Source of the DNA: Rubrivivax gelatinosus IL144 | GTDB lineage: Bacteria; Pseudomonadota; Gammaproteobacteria; Burkholderiales; Burkholderiaceae_C | Assembly (NCBI RefSeq): GCF_000284255.1 | Contig: NC_017075.1 | Span: 3,286,001 to 3,350,000 of the forward strand | Direction: 5' to 3' | DNA: 64,000 bases | Part shown: in pieces, positions 29,601-36,322 of the stretch | Layout of the letters: each line of letters opens with the position of its first letter | Numbering within the stretch: position 1 is the first letter of the stretch | The notes under the pieces: generated by a model | The model's database searches: none | What the model was told of the DNA's origin: nothing | Seen by the model: the letters and a program-made list of their open reading frames with translations, nothing else | Program-made: the position numbers and the translations under genes

Positions 29601-31823
29601 CGAATAGATCTTGTCCGGCGCGTGGCGGTCGCTGTCGTAGTACAGGCGCCAGTCCCAGCGGTGCGGCGGGATCTCGGTGATCGCGTCGACCTTGGCGAGG
29701 ATGTTGTCCCAGTAGGCGGCCAGCGAATCGGCCTTGGGCAGCAGCGTGGCCAGGCCGACGATGGCGATGTCGACCGGGCCGGTGGCGGCCACCGGCGCGG
29801 CCTGGCGGGCGTCGGCCGCGGCGGCGAGCAGCGCGGCGGCGCCGGCCGTCACTTCCTTGTGCAGCGAGGCGACGGTCGTGACGCCGTCGCGCAGCGTCGC
29901 CACCTGGCCGAGCATGTACATGCCCTCGGCGTGCTGCTGCTGCTCGTCCAGCGTCGTCAGCCGGCCTTCCTCGCCGATGCGCGTCGTGCCCTTGGAGGCG
30001 ATGCGCAGTCGGCCCATGATCAGGTCGTCGAGCACACGCCGGCTCTCTTCGCCGGCCACCTTCTGCTCGCGCAGCTCGGCGCGCTTTTTGAAGAACTCCT
30101 GCGCGAACGGCGTGTAGCCGCAGCGGCTGGCGTGGCCCGGGCCGGACTCGAGGCTGACGGTGTGGCGGCAGGCGATGACTTCCTGCTGGAACTTGGCCAC
30201 CACCGCGCCCGAGGCGACGATCTCCTCGGTGAACAGGTAGGCGCTGCCCATCAGCACGCCGACCTTGACGCCGCGCGCGACCAGCGGCGCGGCCAGCACC
30301 TGCACAAAAGCCGACGAGGCGGCGTCGTGGATGCCGCCGGCGAACAGCAGCTGCAGCTCGGCCGGCGCGACGCGGCGCGCGTCGATCTCGTCGGCGATTC
30401 GGTCGACCATCGTCGACCAGAGCACGAAGCTGGACAGCGGGCCGATGTGGCCGCCGCACTCGCGGCCCTCGAAGATGAAACGCCGCGCGCCTTCCTGGAC
30501 GAACAGCGGGATCAGGTTGGCCGAGGGCACGTGCAGAAAGGTCGGCACGCCCGAGGCTTCGAGCTTGACGGCCTGGTCGGGCCGGCCGCCGGCGATCAGC
30601 GCGTAGGCCGGCTTGTACTGCGTCGCCAGCGCGAGCTGCTCGTCGAGCAGGGCCTGCGGCGCGAAGCCCAGCAGGCCGATGCCCCAGGGCTTGTCGCCCA
30701 GCAGCTGCTGGGTGCGCGCGAGCAGCTTGTCCAGCGGCGCGCCCTTCAGCAGCGCGAAGGCGACCATCGGCAGGCCGCCGCCGTCGGCCACGGCCTGGGC
30801 GAAGTCGGCGACGTCGGAGACGCGCGTCATCGGCCCCTGCACGATCGGGAAACGCAGCCCCAGCGCCTGCGCCAGCGGCGCGCCTTCGGCGACCGGCGGC
30901 TGGGCGGCGACCTGGCCGAGCTGGGTCGCGACCGCGCTGTCGAACGCCTTCAGCACCGCGGCCAGGTGGCCGTAGCGACGGCGCCAGTCGGCGGCGAAGC
31001 AGACGTCGTGGCCCACCGGCAGCAGGCCGGCGCGCGGGTCGTCCCAGTTCACGCGCCCGGCGACCTTGTCGCGCAGCGCGGCAAAGCCACAGCCGTCGCC
31101 CTCGGTGATCAGCGCCTTGGCCACGGCGTGGCCCGGGCGGCTCAGGATGCGGAAGTACTCGCCGTGCTCGCCGTCGCCGACGGCCACCGTCTCGTTGCCC
31201 GACAGGCCGGCGATGACGGCCTGGCCGGCGTCGCCCAGTCGCGCTTCGTCGAGCAGCAGGACTTGCGCGTCGAGCGCGCCGCCGGCCACGCCGAGCGCGG
31301 CGCAGCCCGCGGCCACGGCCGGCGTCAGGCCGCCGCGAACGTGCAGCGGCAGCGCCGTGCGGACGCGCCACTTCTGCAAGAGGATGAAGCTGGCGTCCTC
31401 GCCGACGAAGCCGCCGGCCTCGTTGCCCTTGAGCAGCAGCGCGTCGACCTCGGCGTCCAGCGCCTCGGCCGGCCAGTCCGGCGTCGTCAGCTCGGCCATC
31501 ACGCGCAGGCCGGCGGCACGCAGCGCGGCCAGCGTCTCGCGTGCGGCGGGCACCGCGGCGGCGTCGATCAGCAGCCAGGCCAGGCCCGCGGCTCGCGCGG
31601 CAACCAGGTGCTCGGCGTCGCCGTCGGCCAGCGCCGGCAGCTTCAGCGCGTGGCCGCCGTCGGTGGCCGCGGCCACGGCGGCCAGCGCCGGGGCCCAGCG
31701 CGCCGGGTCGGCTTCGAGCTCGTGGTTGACGACGCCGACGGCGCCGGCTCGGCAGGCGGCGATCGCCAGCGACACGTCGGCGTGTCCGGCCGGGGTGAGG
31801 ACGAAGGTCTGGAAGAGGCTCAT
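23604..31823 (-). CDS. Multidomain Pfa/secondary-lipid-type synthase: two NMO-like barrels-KS-AT-ACP-KR-DH
   Basis: This 2739-residue synthase is the first gene of the operon. Residues 1-270 and 310-670 are two nitronate-monooxygenase/PfaD-like TIM barrels. The second has the flavin-site motif EGRECGGHIGP (H459); the first has EAGGFVG, with Phe139 in place of His. Residues 683-1125 are a ketosynthase (C872 in DAACASSLAAV, H1007 in EAHGTGT, H1047 in MIGHTKATAG). Residues 1235-1570 are an acyltransferase (VLFPGQGSQYTGMG; S1343 in GHSYGEF). A Pro/Ala-rich linker of about 160 residues precedes an ACP at 1800-1885, with S1841 in the Pfa-type motif DLGIDSIKRIEV. Residues about 1930-2430 are a ketoreductase (LATGGARGI at 2143; FSSVAG, Y2332 and N2336). 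Residues about 2455-2735 are a dehydratase (H2474 and D2646). The start at 31823 is the first ATG; a GTG at 31868 lies in the same frame. No thioesterase is present. Confidence 0.92.
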   Translation of the reverse strand: MSLFQTFVLTPAGHADVSLAIAACRAGAVGVVNHELEADPARWAPALAAVAAATDGGHALKLPALADGDAEHLVAARAAGLAWLLIDAAAVPAARETLAALRAAGLRVMAELTTPDWPAEALDAEVDALLLKGNEAGGFVGEDASFILLQKWRVRTALPLHVRGGLTPAVAAGCAALGVAGGALDAQVLLLDEARLGDAGQAVIAGLSGNETVAVGDGEHGEYFRILSRPGHAVAKALITEGDGCGFAALRDKVAGRVNWDDPRAGLLPVGHDVCFAADWRRRYGHLAAVLKAFDSAVATQLGQVAAQPPVAEGAPLAQALGLRFPIVQGPMTRVSDVADFAQAVADGGGLPMVAFALLKGAPLDKLLARTQQLLGDKPWGIGLLGFAPQALLDEQLALATQYKPAYALIAGGRPDQAVKLEASGVPTFLHVPSANLIPLFVQEGARRFIFEGRECGGHIGPLSSFVLWSTMVDRIADEIDARRVAPAELQLLFAGGIHDAASSAFVQVLAAPLVARGVKVGVLMGSAYLFTEEIVASGAVVAKFQQEVIACRHTVSLESGPGHASRCGYTPFAQEFFKKRAELREQKVAGEESRRVLDDLIMGRLRIASKGTTRIGEEGRLTTLDEQQQHAEGMYMLGQVATLRDGVTTVASLHKEVTAGAAALLAAAADARQAAPVAATGPVDIAIVGLATLLPKADSLAAYWDNILAKVDAITEIPPHRWDWRLYYDSDRHAPDKIYSKWGGFIDDLVFDPTRYGMPPKSIEAVDPMQLMALEVARRTLADAGYDRKPFDRERASVIVGASGGTGDVGSQYGLRSELPRFSGQLPAEVAERLPEWTEDSFAGILLNVIAGRIANRLNFGGVNFTTDAACASSLAAVYQGVTELAAGRSDIVIAGGVDTVQGPFGYLCFSKTQALSPRGRCNTFDASGDGIVISEGIAMVALKRLADAERDGDRIYAVIKGVGGSSDGNAKGLTAPLPAGQLRAMRRAYQMAGFGPSTVGLFEAHGTGTVAGDTAELESTTRLMLEEGARAHGAVVGSVKTMIGHTKATAGVAGLVKAALALHHKVLPPHLGVTNPNPTLKRPDAPLHVIADALPWLPAEQPRRAACSAFGFGGTNFHVVMEEYQREYRPWLRSATAQRWPAELLLFAADSREALVARLTALHAELAATPVELRDLAASLARTWQAGAAERLALVARSPEELATKLAAAAAFLRGEAKAAPPGVFHRAGAPIGGKLAVLFPGQGSQYTGMGREAALYLPPVADALAEAETALRSPFTERFGKTLGEFLFPRAAYDDAAKEGARRALTSTDVAQPALGALEVGLWRLLQSLGFQADMAAGHSYGEFVAQHAAGAIDFGALMALSAARGRFIVDAAKDAGAELGTMAAVPAERAVVEQLIADLPDVIVANHNAPLQSIVSGTRAGVEAAVAKCAAAGIEAQAIPVAAAFHSVLVKPAQGPLAALIDATPWQPTAIPVYANATARPHPAEPARSRQLMAEHLVKPVEFVAQVRQMHDDGARLFVEVGPKAVLSRLVGRILQDQPHVAVALDDGSGLAGVLAGIGQLLVAGVALDVEPLFAGRDCRVGDPARLASLDRRETPARTAWVINGAGVRRLADPVKPVGVTLEQAQAALAAPPAVPAAAPAAPVASAPAPAPVAPTLPAAAPARTATPITSQFSRRVRTMDERRPLPATADAAVLAEYFETMRQFLESQERVMAAFLGQQPAAPARALRARPVPTMVLPRVADAVPAAPVAPVVPPAPVVAAAPVPPVAPAAPVVAPAPVQPAPVAAAPVAAAAPAAALSRDKLAEMLLAIVEEKTGYPKDMVGLDQNLESDLGIDSIKRIEVVGAMLQALPEAWRAALVDSRSKLNTQPTLNGMLDLIGSAKEGAAVPFDRAEAGTPVAGAVVADHAPSRHLIEPTPEALPATAARRLAAGRYLIVPDRGTLADGLATRLAERGATVERLDPALLADEAALVAWCATHRVAPVAGLVFLSPVDAPLPGADAGPDEWRAALAAGDQALFVLLRELSAAFVPEAHVLAASALGGLYGRGRAPEALPLAGGAPGLLKSLREERPSLRVKAVDLDPTQPALAHAQALFDELELDGGRQEVGYPGGQRTVFRSVVAELPADAPRVALHSVVVLATGGARGITAELLRELARPGNTLVLTGRSTLPEAEPAELAALADAAALRAHFIAEVRRGALAMKPGEINRHVQALLGLREMRANIADFRASGAAVEYHAVDVTDEGSMRALLDGVYARHGRLDGVVHGAGVIEDKLIAEKSTASWRRVVDTKVVGLLLLQKWLRPESLKFLTVFSSVAGRYGNSGQGDYATANELMNRICEHLRGRWDGRVAVSALCWGPWGPTKFGAGMVTAETEAKFAAKGVTLVSAAVGRKLFADEISRPAGGPVEVVCGAGPWERHEAEIGAWRKRAPEGPELGALLGAARVLDAGRGEQVVALRLDVARHLYLQEHVIDATPVLPAAAALEITAEAAATLWPGWKVVEMREFRLMKGVELKEPARALRVLVSPPPYGSSEGFEVVAALQSELAAGRFITHYKGVVRLEQQLPAGERVVPRPHREKSLTVERAYGEWLFHGPRFQVIEGFDGLSQQGAGTAVRSTHPSAWLRGVPADAAGWVFDPALLDAAAQMAWLWARAFRDESALPAKFGRVVRYAERFPERLRMEYERIPSDDPTLIRANVVFSDERGEPVMLIEELESIASAALNRLGGTARTAIDA

Positions 31824-31864
31824 CTCAGGGGCGGGACAAACCAAGGCCGACTGGCCGGGAGGCG

Positions 31865-31892
31865 CCACGCATCGGGGGATGCGCCAGCGTGG
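31865..31892 (-). promoter_or_regulatory. Hairpin in the leader of the synthase operon
   Basis: CGCATC (31868-31873) and GATGCG (31878-31883) pair around a four-base loop. Outer arms CCACGC (31865-31870) and GCGTGG (31887-31892) could form an alternative stem sharing bases with the first. If transcribed, the structure would lie about 40-70 bases before the start codon of the first synthase gene, where it could affect translation. No known riboswitch is recognised. Confidence 0.35.
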
Positions 31893-32025
31893 AGGTGTGC
31901 ACGCGTCGTTCGCGTGAACAAAGGTGAAGAAACGGGAAGCGATCGGGTGCTGCGAACATCGTGAGCGCTGGTAACCCCGGTCCGGCCGGGTCGTGCCCCG
32001 AGCTCGTCTTCCCGTGCACCAAATT

Positions 32026-32049
32026 CGTTCTTAAGTTATCACGAGAACG
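32026..32049. promoter_or_regulatory. Inverted repeat in AT-rich island, possible operator for the synthase operon
   Basis: CGTTCT (32026-32031) and AGAACG (32044-32049) form an inverted repeat with a 12-base AT-rich spacer, TAAGTTATCACG. The dyad lies about 200 bases before the synthase start. It could be a regulator binding site; no regulator gene is adjacent. Confidence 0.35.
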
Positions 32050-32367
32050 CGTAAGTACCGGCACTGCATCCGCTCGCGTCACCCACCCGAGGGGGCCGCA
32101 TTCAAGGCGTGCGCGCACGAGCGCACACGCTGCCGCGACGCCGCCGTCGGCGACGAACGACGACAGTGCATTGCATTGCCATAAACAGCGAAACAGACGT
32201 GACACAAACGGTGCGCGTGCAAATCCGGTGCCGATCCGGCGCAAAACGCGCGCCGATCCCGGGAACCGGGGGGAATGGCGCCCATAAAGCGGCCCGGAGA
32301 ATGCTCGCGCCGCCAGCGCGGCGGGCCGCTCGCGGCTCACGCTCCACGACAGAGCCCGGAGGGAAAC

Positions 32368-33591
32368 ATGTCCATCGTCCCCGCGCGGCGAGAGCGCCGC
32401 GCCCGTCTTCGATCGACTGCCGTGGCGCTCGCTGCGGCGTGCACGCTGGCCGCGCCGGCCTGGGCCGGCACCCCGGTGCGTGCGGTCGAGACCGACCTCG
32501 CCAGCGACAACGAACGCGTCATCTCCTACCGACACCAGCAGCACATGTGGCTGACCGCCGACGGCGCGGTGCACCTGGTGATGAACCGCGGCAGCTACGC
32601 GCCCGGCGGCCTGGCGCTCTACAGCAGCCGCAACGGCGGCGTGAACTGGCAGCTCGCCTACGCATTCGCCGCGACCGACGACAAGTCGACGGCCGACACG
32701 CTGCCCGACGGCGACGCGGTGCACGTCGTCTATCACACCGCCGCCGGCAACGTGATGCACGAGCTGCTGCATTACGACGCGGCCTCGGGAAGCTGGACGC
32801 CGCTCGCCGCGGAAGCAGCCTTCGCCGCCGGCCGCATCTCGGCGCAGAACCCGGCCATCGCGGCCGACGAACGCGGCGGCCTGTGGGTCGGTTTCCTGGC
32901 CCGCAACAAGCTGTCCAACCAGGGCAACCTGAGGGTCGTCTACCGCCCGGCCGGTGGCGCCTGGACCGACCCCGGCCTGGTGTTCGGCCCGACCGACAAC
33001 CGCGCCGTCGAACGCAGCGCTCGCCCGGTGGCGATTCCCGGCGGCATCGGCATGGTGTGGACGGTGCGCGAGGTGACCTACTTCTCGCGCCGCGGCCTGA
33101 CCGAGGCGGCCAATGCGCCGTGGAGCACCGAGACGGTGTTCGTCGGCAGCGTCGACAGCACCGTGTCCGACCCTTACGCCAGCCACTTCAACGTCGTCAC
33201 CGACGCGGCCGGCGGCGTGCACCTGATCACCGTCGAGAACTACGACATCCTGCATTTCCGCTGGGACCCGGCGACGCTGGCCTGGTCGGCACCGCAGCAG
33301 GTGGACGACTCGCGCAAGGTGGCCTACGCGCAGATGGGGCTGTTCAACGGCCTGCCGGTCGTCGGCTACAGCGTGCAGCGCGGCAAGGGCACGTTCGAGA
33401 TCGGCGACGCGCCGGGCGTCAACTGGGACCCGACCTACGACCTGGCGATGGTGCCGGCGGTGCCCGGCATCAACTACAACACCGCGCGCATCGAGCTGCC
33501 GGCGCGGGCCGCCGGCACGATGCCGGTGCTGCAGCAGTACGACGTCTACGGCGTGCAGCGCCTGATGCTCTACACGGTGCCCTCGCCCTGA
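32368..33591 (+). CDS. Secreted propeller-like (BNR/sialidase-fold) protein
   Basis: This 407-residue exported protein starts at ATG 32368, five bases after a GGAGGG ribosome-binding site. Its signal peptide includes STAVALAAACTLAAPAWA, with cleavage near residue 33. The mature part looks like a six-bladed propeller: an Asp-box-like motif SRNGGVNW at residues 87-94 (Asn replaces the Asp) and repeated patterns such as GVHLITVENYDILHFRWD and AVHVVYHTAAGNVMHELL. No sialidase catalytic Arg triad is evident, so enzymatic activity should not be assumed. The gene is divergent from the synthase operon and may share its control region. Its product could bind or process something at the cell surface; the real role is unknown. 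Confidence 0.75.
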   Translation: MSIVPARRERRARLRSTAVALAAACTLAAPAWAGTPVRAVETDLASDNERVISYRHQQHMWLTADGAVHLVMNRGSYAPGGLALYSSRNGGVNWQLAYAFAATDDKSTADTLPDGDAVHVVYHTAAGNVMHELLHYDAASGSWTPLAAEAAFAAGRISAQNPAIAADERGGLWVGFLARNKLSNQGNLRVVYRPAGGAWTDPGLVFGPTDNRAVERSARPVAIPGGIGMVWTVREVTYFSRRGLTEAANAPWSTETVFVGSVDSTVSDPYASHFNVVTDAAGGVHLITVENYDILHFRWDPATLAWSAPQQVDDSRKVAYAQMGLFNGLPVVGYSVQRGKGTFEIGDAPGVNWDPTYDLAMVPAVPGINYNTARIELPARAAGTMPVLQQYDVYGVQRLMLYTVPSP

Positions 33592-33607
33592 GGCGGCGCG
33601 GCCGGCG

Positions 33608-34801
33608 TCAGAGGCCGGGGTCGGCGTTCCACACGCCTTCGGAGCAGCTCGGCTTGCGGCAGGGCTTGTAGCGGCCGCTGTCGCTGACGTCGGGGATCAG
33701 CTTGTTGTAGTAGATGCGCGGGCCGGCGTCGGTGATGAAGACCTCGGGGTCGGTGCGCGTGCGCAGCGGCTCGGTCGGCGTGATGCGCTTGAACAGCGGC
33801 GCCGTCGCGTCGATGTTGGCGATCCAGATCTCCGAGCGGAACTTGTTCGGCTTCACCGACTGCGCCATGAAGATGTAGGACTTGCCGTTCCAGGTGAAGG
33901 GTTCGGGCGAGAAGATCTGGTTGCCCTTGGGCGCCGTCTGGCTGAACACCGGCGTCCAGCTGCCGGCGATCTTGCGGTAGACGCGCAGCTCGGTCTGGTC
34001 GACCAGCGTGAAGAAGACCGGCTCGTAGCCGTACTCCGGCGCGCACCACATCCAGACCTCGTACTTGACGCCGGCGTCGAAGGTCAGCTGCTGCGAGCGG
34101 TTGCCGTCGAAGTCGCGGTAGAAGACCTGGTCGACGCCGTTGACCGTCACCGGGTAGACGACGGCGTGCGTGCCGGGTATGTCCGGGCGCGCGCAGGCGA
34201 CGTGGCGCACCGGGTAGTTGGAGTCGGGGAAGTCCTCGATGCGGCGCTCGGTCGACGGATCGCCGAGTTGGGCCCAGTAATGGACCTCGCGGTTGTCGAC
34301 GTAGCTGATGCGCGCCGCGGTGTCGCCGACGACGTTGCTCCCGTACGGTGCCTTGCGCACCGCATCGGACAGGATGCTACTCGTCCAGCTGCCGTTGGGC
34401 CCCGGCACGGCGACGCCGATGCGCGAGTTGCCGTCGGTGTGGCGCCCGGCGTACTTGGTGTGCACGAGGATGTCGCCGGCGGCGGTCTGCACCCATTCAG
34501 GGCCGTTCTTGGTCTTCTGCGCGTCCTGGAAGCTCATCGAATCGGGGTCGACGACGACGCCGCGGCCGTCGGCCGGGACGAACTTGCCGGTGGCACGGTC
34601 GACGTTGGCGACCCAGAGCTTGCCCAGCGTGTCGTTCCAGGCGATCTGGGCTCGCGACTGGCTGAACTCGTAGTCGATCAGCTCGGCTTCGGCCGAGACC
34701 TGGGCCTCGTTCGGCATCCAGCTCTGCGCCGGTGCATTGGCGGACAGGGCGGCCAGCGCGGCAGCGAACGGCAGCGCGCGGGTCAGGACGGATGAAGGCA
34801 T
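33608..34801 (-). CDS. Secreted propeller-like protein, paralogue of the adjacent divergent gene
   Basis: This 397-residue exported protein has a signal peptide ending near ANAPAQS and a start at 34801 preceded by GAGG; an in-frame start 12 codons upstream lacks such a site. Its mature part has repeats reminiscent of TolB/WD40-like blades, such as GKLWVANVDRATGKFVP and QQLTFDAG (residues 237-244). It shares many blocks in the same order with the gene at 35038: NGPEW, QLTFDA, APEYG, VFFT, YRKIAG, NGKSYIF and a final PEVFITDAGPRIYYNKL segment. The two therefore arose by duplication. A Cys pair near the C-terminus (CRKPSC) may form a disulfide. Function is unknown. Confidence 0.72.
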   Translation of the reverse strand: MPSSVLTRALPFAAALAALSANAPAQSWMPNEAQVSAEAELIDYEFSQSRAQIAWNDTLGKLWVANVDRATGKFVPADGRGVVVDPDSMSFQDAQKTKNGPEWVQTAAGDILVHTKYAGRHTDGNSRIGVAVPGPNGSWTSSILSDAVRKAPYGSNVVGDTAARISYVDNREVHYWAQLGDPSTERRIEDFPDSNYPVRHVACARPDIPGTHAVVYPVTVNGVDQVFYRDFDGNRSQQLTFDAGVKYEVWMWCAPEYGYEPVFFTLVDQTELRVYRKIAGSWTPVFSQTAPKGNQIFSPEPFTWNGKSYIFMAQSVKPNKFRSEIWIANIDATAPLFKRITPTEPLRTRTDPEVFITDAGPRIYYNKLIPDVSDSGRYKPCRKPSCSEGVWNADPGL

Positions 34802-34886
34802 GGAACCTCGCGTGGTCGGACGATGGCAACGAAACAAGCAATCTCGAGACCGGACGGCTTGTCACGAAACCTTAACGAGCCCCCGA

Positions 34887-34923
34887 TTCGCGGGCAACGC
34901 GCCCGTGCGCGAGGGCCCGCGAA
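34887..34923. promoter_or_regulatory. Long inverted repeat between the divergent secreted-protein paralogues
   Basis: TTCGCGGGC (34887-34895) and GCCCGCGAA (34915-34923) are perfect nine-base inverted arms separated by 19 bases. The dyad is central in the 236-base divergent region, so it could be a shared operator or a cruciform-forming site. It is not followed by a T-run, which argues against a terminator. Confidence 0.4.
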
Positions 34924-35009
34924 CACGGGGTGGGTCCGGCCCGCAGCTTTACACGCGAACCCCGCGATCCGAGGGGCACCCTGACGAAATGGGGCCGGAG
35001 CTTGCTTGC

Positions 35010-35015
35010 TAGGAT
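35010..35015 (+). promoter_or_regulatory. Candidate extended -10 element for the secreted protein gene at 35038
   Basis: TGCTAGGAT places a TG dinucleotide one base before TAGGAT, an extended -10 arrangement, 22 bases before the ATG at 35038. A GGAG ribosome-binding site follows at 35029-35032. No good -35 is seen, which extended -10 promoters can tolerate. Confidence 0.4.
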
Positions 35016-35037
35016 GAATCGAACCGCCGGAGTCGCC

Positions 35038-36315
35038 ATGAACGACCAATACTCTTTCCGCCGCCGGCGCCCGGCGGCCGGCGCGGCCCTGCTGGCCCTG
35101 GCCTGCCTGGCGCTGTCGCCCCTCTCGCGGGCCGCGACGACGCTGCCCGAGGTCCAGGTCACGAAGTCGCCGATACCGGACTACGAGTTCGACTCGGCAC
35201 GCAACGGCAAGTACTGCGCAAGCTGCAACGGCGGCATGGGCAACTCGCTGTTCGCGTTCACCGGCGCCGACGGCAAGCTCTGGGTCGGCACGGTCGACTT
35301 CCAGACCGGCGCGTTCTATCCGCCCGACGGCCACGGCGTGCTCGTCGACACCGAGACCGCGCCGGTGGCCGACTTCGGCAACGGCCCGGAATGGATGTCC
35401 GGCGCCTCGGGTTCGCGCATCGTCTACACGCGCTACGTCACCGGCTCGACGCACAGCGAGAGCACGGCGCAGATCGGCATGGCGACGATGGTCAACGGTA
35501 CCTGGACGCCGTCGGTGCTGCAGAACTCCCTCGGCCGCGCGACGCCCGACGGCTCCAAGGACGACAACGACACCAACCCGCGCATCAACTACATCTCGGC
35601 CGACAAGAGCGCGCTGTTCTGGCGCCAGATGTCCGCGCCCGGGGTCGAGGTGACGATGCCGATCGCCGACCTCACCGGCGGCAACTCGCGGCGCTGGGTG
35701 CCGGGCACGCGCAAGATCATCTTCCAGGGCCACAACCCGTCGGACGCGCGGCTCGTCGATCAGGTCTACACCTACGACACCGACAGCGGTGCCGTCGAGC
35801 AGCTGACCTTCGACGCGGTCGGCAAGTACGGCGCGTTCATGTGGAAGGCGCCCGAGTACGGCAACGAGTACGTCTTCTTCACGATGGCGGACTTCCGCCG
35901 CAAGATCCTCGTCTACCGCAAGATCGCCGGCACCGACGGCGTCAAACGCTGGACGGTCATCAAGACGATCACGCCGCCGACCAAGCTGCCCTACTTCTGG
36001 TCGCCCGAGGTCTTCACGCACAACGGGCGTTCGTACATCTTCACCGTGGTCAGCCCGTCCAACCAGTTCTGGGACAAGAGCTACCCGACGCACCTGGCGA
36101 TCAGCGGCATCGACCCGCTGAAGCAGAACTTCAAGATGCTGACGAACGACACGACCAAGCCGCGCGTTCGGCTGGACCCGGAGTACTTCATCACCGCCAA
36201 GGGGCCGTTCATCTACTACAACCGCCTGGTGCCGGCGACGACCGAGTACCCCGACGGCGTCAACGACGGCGTCTGGTACGTCGACACCGGGCTGGGCGCG
36301 CCGCTGTCGAAGTAA
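35038..36315 (+). CDS. Secreted propeller-like protein, paralogue of the adjacent divergent gene
   Basis: This 425-residue protein starts at ATG 35038, chosen because GGAG lies five bases upstream; an ATG at 35014 is an alternative. The signal peptide contains AGAALLALACLALSPLSRAA, cleaved near residue 32. A C60-A-S-C63 pair follows in KYCASCNGG, which is absent at the same place in the paralogue. The mature part contains GKLWVGTVDFQTGAFYP, QLTFDAV near 255, KAPEYGNEYVFFTM and PEYFITAKGPFIYYNRL, all with counterparts in the gene at 33608. The CxxC could form a disulfide, or hint at haem or metal binding, but CxxCH is not present. Function is unknown. Confidence 0.72.
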   Translation: MNDQYSFRRRRPAAGAALLALACLALSPLSRAATTLPEVQVTKSPIPDYEFDSARNGKYCASCNGGMGNSLFAFTGADGKLWVGTVDFQTGAFYPPDGHGVLVDTETAPVADFGNGPEWMSGASGSRIVYTRYVTGSTHSESTAQIGMATMVNGTWTPSVLQNSLGRATPDGSKDDNDTNPRINYISADKSALFWRQMSAPGVEVTMPIADLTGGNSRRWVPGTRKIIFQGHNPSDARLVDQVYTYDTDSGAVEQLTFDAVGKYGAFMWKAPEYGNEYVFFTMADFRRKILVYRKIAGTDGVKRWTVIKTITPPTKLPYFWSPEVFTHNGRSYIFTVVSPSNQFWDKSYPTHLAISGIDPLKQNFKMLTNDTTKPRVRLDPEYFITAKGPFIYYNRLVPATTEYPDGVNDGVWYVDTGLGAPLSK

Positions 36316-36322
36316 GGCGCCC

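Larger units (their letters stand above)
31824..32367. promoter_or_regulatory. 544-base divergent intergenic region upstream of the synthase operon
   Basis: No convincing gene is seen here. The region must hold the promoter of the minus-strand synthase operon and that of the plus-strand secreted protein gene at 32368. It contains a leader hairpin (31865-31892), an AT-rich island at about 32020-32043 that is unusual for this genome, and an inverted repeat across the island (32026-32049). A plus-strand stretch at 32165-32215, with ATTGCATTGCCATAAACAGC, is also relatively AT-rich, but no clean -35/-10 pair is found on either strand. A GGAGGG ribosome-binding site at 32358-32363 serves the plus-strand gene. 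Confidence 0.5.

Noticed and set aside
23955..31964. A 2669-residue open frame on the plus strand opposite the large synthase gene
   Set aside because: It runs exactly antisense to a synthase with complete domains and active sites. Its translation is a repetitive Arg/Gln/Gly/His-rich sequence with no domain. High G+C codon bias leaves such frames open.
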